Source: Streptomyces xylophagus (lineage in GTDB: Bacteria > Actinomycetota > Actinomycetes > Streptomycetales > Streptomycetaceae). From it: a DNA stretch of 64,000 nt. The stretch spans positions 1 to 64,000 of the forward strand of contig NZ_JNWO01000003.1 in assembly GCF_000716435.1 (NCBI RefSeq), given 5' to 3'. Positions 11,945-21,435 of this stretch are shown piece by piece. Position numbers and translations under genes: made by a program. Position 1 is the first letter of the stretch; every line of letters starts with the position of its first letter. Under the pieces are notes generated by a model. That model saw nothing but the letters and a program-made list of their open reading frames with translations, was not told where the DNA came from and did no database searches.

Positions 11945-12025
11945 GTCACGGAGTCGACTGTACGGTCCTCCGGCGCCACCGCTTAACGGCCCTGGCTGGT
12001 CTCCCCCGTCCAGCCAGGGCTTTTT
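11945..12025 (+). ncRNA. Candidate small RNA with C-rich-loop terminator hairpin
   Basis: The 251 bp between the 59-aa gene and the cNMP-binding protein holds no credible coding frame, but it has an AT-richer stretch at 11920-11942 (TTTACGGTTCATTCATACG) that could be a promoter. A short weak hairpin follows (CGGAG...CTCCG), then a very strong terminator. The 5' end is a guess. The C-rich loop (CTCCCCCG) recalls actinobacterial 6C-type RNAs, which have two C-rich-loop hairpins, but only one such loop is clear here, so that assignment is speculative. Confidence 0.4.
11989..12025 (+). terminator. Strong intrinsic terminator
   Basis: Perfect 11-bp stem GCCCTGGCTGG / CCAGCCAGGGC with a 10-nt C-rich loop, followed directly by TTTTT. 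A canonical U-run is unusual in Streptomyces. It lies more than 110 bp after the nearest upstream stop codon, which argues that it ends a separate transcript. Confidence 0.85.
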
Positions 12026-12126
12026 CATGCCCTGATTCCGTCCCCCGAGGTGCCCGGGACGTCGGCAGAGGCTGAAATGGGCGTAGGGAGAATTCCGGAT
12101 CCGCTGCCGGCGAGGAGCCCTGTGCC

Positions 12127-12576
12127 ATGACCAAAGCGATAAAACTGCTGACCGCCCTGCCCCAGACCCAGCGCGAGCGGCTGATGGAGCTCGCGCAGGA
12201 GGTCTCGTTCGCCGAGGACTCCAGGATCTTCGAGGCGGGCGGTACGGCCGACCGTTTCTGGGTGATCCGCTCCGGCGCGGTCTCGCTGGACCAGCGGGTG
12301 ACGCCTGAGCAACGGGTCGCCGTGGGCACGCTCGGGGCGGGCGACCTGCTCGGCTGGTCGTGGCTGTTCCCTCCGTACAGGTGGGATTTCGGCGCGGAGG
12401 CGTTCAGTGCCGTGCGGGCCTACGAGTTCGACGCGTCGGCCGTCCTCGCCCTGTGCGTGGAGGACCCGCTGCTGGGGCTCTCCCTGGTCCGGATCGTCGC
12501 GGAGATCCTCGCGCACCGGCTGGAGCTGACCCGGGGCAAGCTGATGGAGCACTACGCGCTCCATCGGCATGTCTGA
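12127..12576 (+). CDS. Stand-alone cyclic nucleotide-binding domain protein
   Basis: 149-aa protein consisting only of a CRP/cNMP-binding beta-roll followed by a C-terminal helix. The fold runs from about residue 8 to 125 (FEAGGTADRFWVIRSGAVSL, then GTLGAGDLLGWSWLF). The phosphate-binding cassette is poorly conserved: GAGDLLGWSWLF replaces the usual GE...A/T-A-R loop, so cAMP binding is doubtful. There is no DNA-binding HTH, unlike Crp. A regulatory role by partner binding is likely, but the ligand is unknown. It ends 8 bp from the convergent MFS gene. Confidence 0.78.
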   Translation: MTKAIKLLTALPQTQRERLMELAQEVSFAEDSRIFEAGGTADRFWVIRSGAVSLDQRVTPEQRVAVGTLGAGDLLGWSWLFPPYRWDFGAEAFSAVRAYEFDASAVLALCVEDPLLGLSLVRIVAEILAHRLELTRGKLMEHYALHRHV

Positions 12577-12584
12577 GCGCGCCC

Positions 12585-13895
12585 TCAGATGCGGTAGCGG
12601 CGCAGCGCCGGGACCGCGAAGGCCAGGGTCAGCATGATGACGACGACCAGGATGCCGCCGCCCGCGACCGCCGTGCGCGGGCCGAGGGCGGAACCGGCCG
12701 TGCCGTGCAGGACGTCGGCCAGGCGCGGGCCGCCCGCCACCACGACGGTGAAGACGCCCTGCATACGGCCGCGCATCTCGTCGGTGGCGGCGGACAGCAG
12801 GATCGCCCCGCGGAACACCATGGACACCATGTCGGCGACACCGGCGGCGGCCAGGAAGACCACGCCGATCCACAGATTGCTGCTCAGCCCGAACCCGGTG
12901 ATGGCCACGCCCCACGCGACGACCGCGCCGATCACCATCCATCCGTGCCGCCGCGCCCGCGAGAACACGCCGGAGAACAGTCCGCCGACCACCGCACCGA
13001 TCGGGATCGCCGCGAACAACATGCCGAGCGCGACGCCCTCGTCGTAGGACGCGTAGGTCTGGGCGGCGAGTTGCGGGAACAGGGCGCGGGGCATGCCGAA
13101 GACCATCGCGATGATGTCGGCGAGGAAGGACAGCAGCAGCACCTTGTGCAGCGAGATGTAGCGGAACCCGGCGGCGACCTCGCGCCAGCCCGCGCGGCGG
13201 GGTGTGGCGGATTCCTGGGGAGGCAGCGAGGGCAGCCGGACGACCGCCCAGAGCGTGACGCACAGGGCCAGCGCGTCGATGAGATACAGCTCGGGCAGGC
13301 CGATGACCGGGATGAGGGCGCCCGCGAGGAGCGGTCCGACGACCTGGCCGGTCTGCATGACGGTCGAGCCGAGGGCGTTCGCGGCGGGCAGTTGCCCGGC
13401 GGGGACCAGGCGGGCGATGGAGGCGTTGCGGGCGGGCGCGTTGAGGCCCCAGAAGGCCTGCTGCATCGCGAGCAGCACCATCAGCGCGGCCACCGACTCG
13501 AGCCCGGTGACGGCCTGGACCCAGAACAGCACCGAGGTCACGGCGATGCCGCTGTTGGTGATCAGCAGCAGTTTGCGGCGGTCCATGCTGTCGGCGAGCG
13601 AGCCGCCCCACAGCGCGAACACGATGAGCGGCACCAGGCCGGCCATGCTGGCGGCGCCGACCCACGCGGAGGAGCCGGTGATGTCGTAGATCTGCTTGGG
13701 TACGGCGACGGCGGTGAGCTGGCTGCCGACGGCCGTGACGATGGTCGAGGACCACAGGCGGCGGTAGGCGGGGATGCGCAGCGGGCGGGTGTCCATCGCC
13801 CAGCGGCGCCAGCCGTGCCGGGGTCCTGTCGCCGGTTCCGCGTCCTTCTCGGCCTCGGGTGCCGTGCCGCTGTCGGTGCTCTCGCTGGTGTCCAC
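12585..13895 (-). CDS. MFS transporter, enterobactin-exporter (EntS)-like group
   Basis: 436-aa major facilitator with about 12 hydrophobic segments. The loop between helices 2 and 3 has the motif GGSLADSMDRRKLL, and TGSSAWVGAASMAGLVP fits the MFS_3 group of exporters. A soluble acidic N-terminal tail of about 35 residues precedes the first helix. GTG start with AGGAAG close upstream. The TetR gene lies upstream on the same strand, 138 bp away, and probably controls it. Substrate unknown; the group includes siderophore and drug exporters. Confidence 0.83.
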   Translation of the reverse strand: MDTSESTDSGTAPEAEKDAEPATGPRHGWRRWAMDTRPLRIPAYRRLWSSTIVTAVGSQLTAVAVPKQIYDITGSSAWVGAASMAGLVPLIVFALWGGSLADSMDRRKLLLITNSGIAVTSVLFWVQAVTGLESVAALMVLLAMQQAFWGLNAPARNASIARLVPAGQLPAANALGSTVMQTGQVVGPLLAGALIPVIGLPELYLIDALALCVTLWAVVRLPSLPPQESATPRRAGWREVAAGFRYISLHKVLLLSFLADIIAMVFGMPRALFPQLAAQTYASYDEGVALGMLFAAIPIGAVVGGLFSGVFSRARRHGWMVIGAVVAWGVAITGFGLSSNLWIGVVFLAAAGVADMVSMVFRGAILLSAATDEMRGRMQGVFTVVVAGGPRLADVLHGTAGSALGPRTAVAGGGILVVVIMLTLAFAVPALRRYRI

Positions 13896-14033
13896 TGGCT
13901 TCCTGGTTGCTCGCTACATCTAATAGACCGGGGTTCACTATCGCAGCACCGGCTGTGGCCGCGGAATCCGCCGTCTCACGCCCCGGCGGCGGGCTTTGCG
14001 CCGCAGCGAATGCGGTGCGACGGCCTCTCCTGT

Positions 14034-14741
14034 TCAGGTCCCCGGCTCCGCCAACCGTGCGGCGGCGCTGTCCAGGAGCATCTCCAGGGCCGTCGGATAC
14101 GCGCTGTCGACCATGCGGGTCGCCAGGAGCGGGGCCGCCTCGGCGATGCGGGGGTGGGTGGTGCGGGGCAGGCGGGCGTAGGTCGAGCGCCACATCGCCT
14201 CGTCGGCGCGGAGGGCCGCGCTCGGCAGGGCCAGGGACGCGGCGTCGAGGGCGGCGAAGGCCAGGGTCTGGTCGATGAACGCGTGGTAGATCCGCACGGT
14301 GTCGGGCAGCGGGAACCCGGCCGTGCGCAGGACGTCCAGTACGGCCTCGTCGGCGGCCAGTTCGTTGGGGCGGCCGGTGACCCGGCTCGCCGTGAGCTGG
14401 GCGGCCTGCGGGTGGGCGACGTACGCGGCGTGGATGCGCAGGCCGATCGCGCGCAGGTCCGCCCGCCACTCCCCCGTCGGCTCCCAGCCCCGCAGCGCCT
14501 GGCCGACGAGGGCGTCGCCGATGGCCAGGGTCAGCTCGTCCATGCCGCGGAAGTAGCGGTAGAGCGTGCTGGGGTCGGCGTCCAGGGCGAGGCCCAGGCG
14601 GCGGGCGGTGAGGCCCGCGCTGCCGTGTTCGCGCAGCATACGCAGCGCCGTGTCGACGATCAGCTGCTCGGACAGGACCGTGCCGCTCTTGGTGGGCCGG
14701 CGCCGTCGCCGTTTCTCCTCGGGCACCACCGGTTTCGGCAT
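14034..14741 (-). CDS. TetR/AcrR-family transcriptional regulator
   Basis: 235-aa repressor-type protein. An HTH lies at about residues 25-70 (TARRLGLALDADPSTLYRYFRGMDEL), followed by a longer helical ligand-binding domain resembling the TetR_C group found in tetracycline-type repressors. A basic N-terminal arm (KRRRRRPTKSG) precedes the HTH. It is divergent from the saccharopine dehydrogenase-like gene and upstream of the MFS exporter, so either may be a target. ATG start with GGGAGG in good position. Confidence 0.88.
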   Translation of the reverse strand: MPKPVVPEEKRRRRRPTKSGTVLSEQLIVDTALRMLREHGSAGLTARRLGLALDADPSTLYRYFRGMDELTLAIGDALVGQALRGWEPTGEWRADLRAIGLRIHAAYVAHPQAAQLTASRVTGRPNELAADEAVLDVLRTAGFPLPDTVRIYHAFIDQTLAFAALDAASLALPSAALRADEAMWRSTYARLPRTTHPRIAEAAPLLATRMVDSAYPTALEMLLDSAAARLAEPGT

Positions 14742-14766
14742 CGCGGCCTCCCTTTGCGCCTTATGC

Positions 14767-14801
14767 CAACGCCATTGACCTTATCCGCGCCACCGGCGTT
14801 G
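14767..14801. promoter_or_regulatory. Inverted repeat in the TetR / dehydrogenase divergent region
   Basis: CAACGCC at 14767-14773 and GGCGTTG at 14795-14801 form perfect 7-bp arms 21 bp apart. They flank a TTGACC (14775-14780) that could be a -35 element for the rightward gene, with TGTATC 19 bp downstream. The arm spacing is long for a TetR operator, so this is only a candidate. Confidence 0.35.
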
Positions 14802-14856
14802 TATCTCCGGCAGGGCCCGCTGACTTTCCTGGTTCGGCAGTGAAGGAGTTCTTGCC

Positions 14857-16077
14857 ATGCGTGTACTGCTCGTGGGAGCCGGTGGTGTGGGTACCGCGAT
14901 CACGCGGATCGCGGCCCGGCGTCCGTTCTTCGACGCGATGGTGGTCGCCGACTACGACCTGTCCCGGGCGGAGGCCGCGGTCGCCGCGCTCTGGGACGCC
15001 GGCGCCCGGTTCCGTGCCGCGCGGCTGGACGCGAGCGACGAGGAGGCCGTCGTGGCGGCGCTGCGTGCGCACGAGTGCGACGTGCTGCTGAACGCGACCG
15101 ACCCGCGCTTCGTCCTGCCGCTGTTCCGTGCGGCACGTGCGGCCGGGGCCAACTACCTCGACATGGCGATGTCGTTGTCCCGTCCGCATCCCGAGCGGCC
15201 TTACGAGGAGTGCGGGGTCAAGCTCGGGGACGCGCAGTTCGCCGAGGCGGACGACTGGGAGAAGGCGGGGGCGCTGGCCCTCGTCGGGATGGGGGTGGAG
15301 CCGGGGCTCTCGGACGTGTTCGCGCGGTACGCGGCCGACGAACTCTTCGACGAGATCGAGGAGATCGGTATCCGCGACGGGGCGAACCTCACCGTCGACG
15401 GATACGACTTCGCACCCTCCTTCAGCATCTGGACCACGATCGAGGAGTGCCTGAACCCGCCGGTCGTCTACGAGGCCGACCGCGGCTGGTTCACCACCGA
15501 GCCCTTCAGCGAGCCCGAGGTGTTCGACTTCCCCGAGGGCATCGGCCCGGTCGAGTGCGTGAACGTGGAGCACGAGGAGGTGCTGCTCGTCCCGCGCTGG
15601 GTCGACGCACGCCGGGTCACCTTCAAGTACGGGCTCGGCAATCAGTTCATCGACACGCTGAAGACCCTGCACCTCCTGGGCCTGGACCGCACCGAGCCGG
15701 TCACCGTACCGAGTGCCGCCGGGCCAACTGCCGTGTCGCCGAGGGATGTTGTCGCCGCCTGCCTGCCCGATCCCGCCACGCTCGGCGACCGTATGCACGG
15801 CAAGACCTGCGCGGGCACCTGGGTGCGCGGCACGAAGGACGGGGCGCCGCGCGAGGTGTACCTCTACCACGTGGTCGACAATCAGTGGTCGATGGCGGAG
15901 TACGGCTCCCAGGCGGTGGTGTGGCAGACCGCCATCAACCCGGTGATCGCCCTGGAGTTGCTGGCCACGGGCGCGTGGACCGGCTCGGGTGTGCTGGGTC
16001 CGGAGGCGTTTCCGGCCGGGCCGTTCCTGGATCTGCTGACGGCGTACGGCTCGCCCTGGGGCCTGCGCGAGCAGTGA
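14857..16077 (+). CDS. Saccharopine dehydrogenase family (NADP-binding) protein
   Basis: 406-aa oxidoreductase. The N-terminal Rossmann fold begins at once: MRVLLVGAGGVGTAITRIA, and the next strand ends in VVADYD. The rest matches the saccharopine dehydrogenase-like family, which includes lysine-pathway enzymes and carboxynorspermidine synthase. The exact substrate is not readable; a role in amino-acid or polyamine metabolism is possible. AAGGAG lies 9-10 nt before the ATG. It is divergent from the TetR gene and convergent with the histidine kinase, with only 6 bp between the stop codons. Confidence 0.83.
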   Translation: MRVLLVGAGGVGTAITRIAARRPFFDAMVVADYDLSRAEAAVAALWDAGARFRAARLDASDEEAVVAALRAHECDVLLNATDPRFVLPLFRAARAAGANYLDMAMSLSRPHPERPYEECGVKLGDAQFAEADDWEKAGALALVGMGVEPGLSDVFARYAADELFDEIEEIGIRDGANLTVDGYDFAPSFSIWTTIEECLNPPVVYEADRGWFTTEPFSEPEVFDFPEGIGPVECVNVEHEEVLLVPRWVDARRVTFKYGLGNQFIDTLKTLHLLGLDRTEPVTVPSAAGPTAVSPRDVVAACLPDPATLGDRMHGKTCAGTWVRGTKDGAPREVYLYHVVDNQWSMAEYGSQAVVWQTAINPVIALELLATGAWTGSGVLGPEAFPAGPFLDLLTAYGSPWGLREQ

Positions 16078-16083
16078 CCAGCG

Positions 16084-17909
16084 TCAATCGCCTTCCGGTG
16101 CCGGGGAGTTGGGCAGCCGCAGGGTGAAGACGGAACCGGCTCCGGGTTCGCTCGTCGCCTCGACCGTGCCGTCGTGGGCGGCGACCAGGTCCCGGACGAT
16201 CGACAGGCCCAGGCCGCTGCCCCCGGTGCGGCGGCTGCGGGACTGGTCGGCGCGCCAGAAGCGTTCGAAGACGTGCGGGAGGTCCTCGGGCGCGATGCCG
16301 ATGCCGGTGTCGGCGACGGTCAGGACGATGTGGTCGCCGTCGCGCCACGCGGTCAGGGTGACGGTGCCGTCGGCCAGTGTGTGCCGTAGCGCGTTGGACA
16401 CGAGGTTGCCGAGGACCTGGCGCATGCGTACCGGATCCGCCTCCAGCCAGAGGGAGTTGTCCGTCTTGCCGGTCAGGGCGACGCCTGCCGTGTCGGCGGT
16501 GACACGGTACGCGGCGACGATCTGGTCGACGAGGTCCTGGACGCGCACGGGTTCGCGGTGCAGGCGCAGGGTGCCGGCGTCGGCGGCGGCGAGGTCCTGG
16601 AGGTCGTCGATGACCCGCTGGAGGACCATCGCCTCCTCGTGGAGGGAGCCGAGGAGTGCCGGGTCGGGTTCGACGAAGCCGTCCCGGGTGACCTCCAGCC
16701 AGCCGCGGATGTTGGTGAGGGGGCTGCGCAGTTCATGGGCGATGTCGCTGACCATGGCCTTGCGCTGGGCCTCCATGCGTTCTCGGCGTTCGGTCAGGTC
16801 GTTGAACGCCTCGGCGAGGATGCCGGTCTCGTCCCTGGTCCGCACCGGCACCCGGACGTGCAACTCCGGTGGCTGCTGGGCCGCTTCGGTCAGCGCGCGC
16901 AGGGGGCGTACGAGTCTCGTGGCCACGACCGCCGTCACCAGGACGGTGAGCGCCAGTACGGCCGCCGCCGCGCCGACGACCTTGGCCTTGTTCGCCGGGG
17001 AGACGTCGAAGCGGGGCGCGGTGGTGTCGCCGCCGCCGAGGAACAGTTCGGCCACCGGCGCGACGTAGGGGTCGAGTTGGGCGCGGCGAGCGTCGTCGGT
17101 GCAGGCCTCCGCCTTTCGGATGTCGGCCGCGTCGCCCAACTTGTTGTACGCGCCCGTGACGTAGCGGGAGCCGAGGTTCTTGTCGAAGACGTCGACGCCG
17201 AAGTACGGGACCTTGAAGCTCACGCCTCCCTCCTTCAGGCAGGGTTGGGCGCGCACGATCAGGTTCTTCAGCGCCTTGCTCTCGGTGGCGGTCGGGGTGT
17301 TGAGCTTCCCGTCGGCGCACTGCTCGGGCACATAGCCGTTGGCGTCGTTGCCGTCCGCGTCGGTCAGGACGGGACGGCCGCTCGGCGTCATCGTGATGCT
17401 CGTGTCGATTCCGGCCGCCTGGGCGAAGCATGCCTGGCGGTCCTTGGCCAGCCTCATCAGCCGGACCCGCTCCTTCGCGGTCACCCGGTACGGTCCGACG
17501 ACCCGGGGGTCGAGGCCGCTGAGCTGTGCGCCCGGTTCCGTGTACGTGTCGGTGTGCAGCGGGTCGACGCTCGCGGCGGCGCGGGGCGGCAGGGAGGTGC
17601 CGTGCGGCGCGGAGTCGGCGATGAGGGTGCGGTCGGAGGTGGTGAGGGCGATGCGGCGGCCCATCTTCTTCGACAGGGCGCGGACGGTGGGCGCGACGCC
17701 CTTCCACTCGGGATGTGTCGCGGCGTATCCGCTGAGCTGGGCGAGGATGCGCATGTCGTCCGCGAGGTCCTGGCCCTGTTCCTCCCGGATGGCCCGGGTG
17801 GTGGTCTGCACCGCCAGCCAGGCCGTCGCCCCGACCGAGCAGAGCGCGATCAGCACGGTGGCGACGAGCAGTCGGACCAACAACCGCTTGCGCAGCGGTA
17901 TCCGGGGCC

Positions 17910-17913
<4 letters not shown>
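16084..17913 (-). CDS. Two-component sensor histidine kinase
   Basis: 609-aa membrane kinase. The first TM segment is near 12-35 and an extracytoplasmic sensor spans about 36-305. A second TM segment (about 310-332) is followed by HAMP. The dimerisation domain has SDIAHELRSPLTN, with the phospho-accepting His near 389. The ATPase has N box (NLVSNALRH), G1 (DTGIGIAPEDL), F box (HVFERFWR) and G2 (GSGLGLS). The GTG start at 17913 overlaps the response regulator stop (GTGA), indicating translational coupling. The same-strand frame stays open far upstream, but that stretch is a shadow of the regulator. It acts with the adjacent regulator; the signal is unknown. The linked L,D-transpeptidase-like lipoprotein suggests cell-envelope sensing. 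Confidence 0.93.
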
Positions 17914-18605
<692 letters not shown>

Positions 18606-18623
18606 CTGGCGGATCCTAGGCGG

Positions 18624-19376
18624 TCAGCGGCTGAGGGCGGCGGCGTCGCCCATGACGACGACGGGATGCCGGGCCGGGTCCAGGGTGCGCAGCAGTTCCT
18701 TCATGTGGTCCTCGGCGATGCTGACGCAGCCGTGGGTGGGGCCCCCGTGGTCGACATGGATCCAGATGCCGCCGCCGCGCGAGGAGCCGAGGGGGCGGGT
18801 CCAGTCGAGGGGTGAAGTGCCGGGCTGCCGGTTGTAGTTGATGGCGATCACGTAGTCGAAGGACCCGGCGAGCGGCTCGCCCTCGAAGCCGGTGCCGGGC
18901 GAGACGAAGCCCGACCCCTGGTCGTACGACAGCTTGGTGCCGGGGTCCTTGAGCAGCCCGCCCGCGTCCGTGAGCGAGTAGACGCCTATCGGCGAGCGCA
19001 GGTCACCGGCCATGTGGTGGTTCGACCAGCCCTTGAGCGCGTTGTGCGCGGCCCAGCTCGCGGTCTGCTGCCAGCCGTCGTCGGTGCGCTCGTACAGGGC
19101 GAGGGTGGCGAGCGGGGAGTTCGCGCCCCGGCCGGTCACCAGGACGACCTGCTCGGTGGCGGCCGGTATTCGGGCCAGCATCCTGGGCCCCACGCCCGGC
19201 AGTTGGCGGGGAGCCGCCTCGGCGGATATCTCCGACGAGGGCGAGGGCGAAGACGGGACGGCGGGAGCAGGAACGGAGCCGGAAGCGTGGCCCGTCGCCG
19301 CCACCGCACCGCCGCCGCATCCCGTCAGAAGAAGGGACGCGGCGACGAGTGCGACCGGGGACATACGAGTGATCAT
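18624..19376 (-). CDS. Lipoprotein with L,D-transpeptidase (YkuD-like) catalytic domain
   Basis: 250 aa. Signal peptide with lipobox LLLTGC (Cys near residue 20), then a Ser/Pro linker. The C-terminal domain contains HVDHGGPTHGCVSI near 205-220, matching the H...HGC motif of L,D-transpeptidase-type Cys enzymes, which form 3-3 peptidoglycan cross-links or attach proteins. The upstream stretch SPIGVYSLTDAGG also fits the family. As a periplasm-facing lipoprotein and first gene of the operon with the response regulator and kinase, it may be part of the signal input or simply co-regulated. Cross-linking activity is inferred. Confidence 0.82.
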   Translation of the reverse strand: MITRMSPVALVAASLLLTGCGGGAVAATGHASGSVPAPAVPSSPSPSSEISAEAAPRQLPGVGPRMLARIPAATEQVVLVTGRGANSPLATLALYERTDDGWQQTASWAAHNALKGWSNHHMAGDLRSPIGVYSLTDAGGLLKDPGTKLSYDQGSGFVSPGTGFEGEPLAGSFDYVIAINYNRQPGTSPLDWTRPLGSSRGGGIWIHVDHGGPTHGCVSIAEDHMKELLRTLDPARHPVVVMGDAAALSR

Positions 19377-19417
19377 GAGTCGACGATGACCGACACATGT
19401 GAGGAACTCGTCAGCTC

Positions 19418-20842
19418 CTACGGCTGGGCCGGCTTGCCTTTCGTGTAGAGCCAGGTGTGGAAGAGGGCATCGAGACGTCTGCCCGATTTCTGCTCCGCCA
19501 GGCTGACGAACTGTGCGGTGGTGCCGTGCCCGTAACGGTGCGCGCCCGCCCAGGCCCGCAGGATCGAGAAGAATGTCTTGTCACCGACGGCCAGGCGCAG
19601 TTCGTGCAGGGCCATGGCCCCGCGCGCGTACACGGGCGTGCCGAAGATGTTGGCGCCGCTGCCCGGGTCGCCGGGCGGGAACGCCCACAGGTCGTCGGTC
19701 GCCTTGCGGGCGTACAGCGCGTCGAAGGTCTGCTGGGCGGTCTTGCCGCCGTGCTGCTCGCTGTAGAGCCACTCCGCGTAGGTCGCGAAGCCCTCGTTGA
19801 GCCAGATGTCCTTCCAGGCGGTCAGCGACACGGAGTCGCCGAACCACTGGTGGGCGTTCTCGTGCACGAGGGTGCTGAGGTCCGGCGCCGAGTCGTAGAG
19901 CGGCCGCCCCTGCGTCTCCAGGGCGTACCCGACGTCCGGGGCGTGGTCGACGATCGACCCGGCCGAGCGGAACGGGTACGGGCCGAACAGCTTGCTCTCC
20001 CACTCCAGGACGGAGGGCAGCTTCTTCAACACGGGCGCGGCGGCGGTGGCTTCGCGCGGGTCGACGGCGTTGTACACCTTGACCCCGTCCTTGGTGGTGT
20101 ACTGCTCCACCTTGAACTTCCCGACCGTCGCCGTGGCGAGATAGGCCGCCATCGGCTCCGGCGCGTGCCAACGGAACGTGGTCTTCCCGTGCGCGGTCTT
20201 CTGCCCGACGAGCACACCGTTGGCGACCGCCGTGCGCCCCTGCGGGACGGTGATCGTGAAGTCGTACGACGACTTGTCCTTCGGGTGGCTGTTCGCCGGG
20301 AACCACGTCATCGCGCCCTGCGGCTCACCGGCCACGAAGGCGCCGTCGTCCGTGGCGATCCAGCCGTCCGCCGAGCCGTCCGGGTCGGTGACCTGCTTCG
20401 GGATGCCGCTGTAGGTGACGGTGACCTGGAACTTCTGTCCCTTGCGCACGGCCCGGCGCGGGGTGACGACGAGTTCCTGGCCGTCGCGGCGGAAGTCCGC
20501 CTCGGCGTGATCCACCGTCAGTCCGGTGACCTTGAGGCCCTTGAAGTCGAGGTCGAAGCGGGTGAGCTTCTCGGTGGCGCGCGCGGTGAGGACCGCCTTG
20601 CCGTCGAGCCGGCGGCTCGTCGGGTCGTAACGGAGCGTCAGGTCGTAGTGGGCGACGTGGTAGCCGCCGTTGCCGGAGAGCGGGAAGTACGGGTCGCCCG
20701 CGCCGGACGAGCCGATCGTCGTGGCGCCCGCGGGCGCGGCGGCCGCGAGCAGGGCCGCGACGGCGACGGGGACGGTGGCGACGACGGCGCTGCGGCGGAG
20801 GACAGCGGTGCGTCTTGTGGACTGCTGCCGGAGTTGCGTCAC
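19418..20842 (-). CDS. Secreted M1-family zinc metallopeptidase
   Basis: Aminopeptidase N-type enzyme, 474 aa. An N-terminal signal peptide (RRSAVVATVPVAVAALLAAAAPAGA) is followed by a beta-sandwich domain and then the thermolysin-like domain. HENAHQWFGD (near 325) gives the zinc HExxH, and NEGFATYAEW (18 residues on) supplies the third zinc ligand Glu. It is short for M1 because it lacks the large C-terminal helical domain, as in other secreted actinobacterial members. The start is GTG 20842 with TAGGAG upstream; the same frame stays open far upstream across the opposite-strand DUF488 gene, but that part is not coding. Monocistronic. Confidence 0.92.
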   Translation of the reverse strand: MTQLRQQSTRRTAVLRRSAVVATVPVAVAALLAAAAPAGATTIGSSGAGDPYFPLSGNGGYHVAHYDLTLRYDPTSRRLDGKAVLTARATEKLTRFDLDFKGLKVTGLTVDHAEADFRRDGQELVVTPRRAVRKGQKFQVTVTYSGIPKQVTDPDGSADGWIATDDGAFVAGEPQGAMTWFPANSHPKDKSSYDFTITVPQGRTAVANGVLVGQKTAHGKTTFRWHAPEPMAAYLATATVGKFKVEQYTTKDGVKVYNAVDPREATAAAPVLKKLPSVLEWESKLFGPYPFRSAGSIVDHAPDVGYALETQGRPLYDSAPDLSTLVHENAHQWFGDSVSLTAWKDIWLNEGFATYAEWLYSEQHGGKTAQQTFDALYARKATDDLWAFPPGDPGSGANIFGTPVYARGAMALHELRLAVGDKTFFSILRAWAGAHRYGHGTTAQFVSLAEQKSGRRLDALFHTWLYTKGKPAQP

Positions 20843-21052
20843 ATGCGCTCCTACAGGATGAGGGGGGTGATCATTCGCCTCAGAGACTAGGCCGCCCGCC
20901 GCCTCGGAATCCCTCTTGGTAAAGCAAAAGGACACGCACTGCTGGGTTCGCCGGGCAGCGAGCAATGATCGCAACGGCACGTCGGCTCCCCACCCGCACG
21001 CGATCCCCGACGTAGGCTCACGGCACCACCGCCACCCGAGGGAGCCCCGCCC

Positions 21053-21403
21053 GTGACCGTCCGCGTGCGCCGTATCTACGATCCGCCCGAGCCGGAGGAC
21101 GGGGTGCGCGTCCTGGTCGACCGGCTGTGGCCGCGCGGCCTGTCCAAGGACGCGGCCCGCGTCGACGAGTGGCCCAAGGCCCTCACCCCGTCGACCGAAC
21201 TGCGCCGCTGGTACCACGCGGGCGAGGGGGCTTTCGACGAGTTCAGCAGCCGCTACGAGGCGGAGCTCGCCGAGCCCGAGGCGGCTCAACTTCTGCACAC
21301 CTTGCGGAACTTGGTCCGGATGGGGCCGGTGACCCTGGTGACGGCGGTCAGGTCGCCGCAGGAGAGTCACGCCTCGGTGCTGGCCCGCCTCCTGGAGGGG
21401 TGA
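21053..21403 (+). CDS. DUF488 family protein
   Basis: 116 aa with the family signature VLVDRLWPRGLSK near residues 21-33 and WYHAGEGAFDEFSSRY. DUF488 proteins (E. coli YeaO is one) are small cytoplasmic proteins of unknown biochemical role. GTG start with GAGGGAG upstream. Single gene between the M1 peptidase and the FAD dehydrogenase, convergent with the latter. Confidence 0.88.
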   Translation: MTVRVRRIYDPPEPEDGVRVLVDRLWPRGLSKDAARVDEWPKALTPSTELRRWYHAGEGAFDEFSSRYEAELAEPEAAQLLHTLRNLVRMGPVTLVTAVRSPQESHASVLARLLEG

Positions 21404-21435
21404 GGAGACGGGCCGTCGGTCCGTGGAAGGCTCGG

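Noticed and set aside
12360..14843. Very long rightward open frame over the MFS and TetR genes
   Set aside because: It is the opposite-strand shadow of two clear genes; the protein is Gly/Arg/Ala-rich with no domain.
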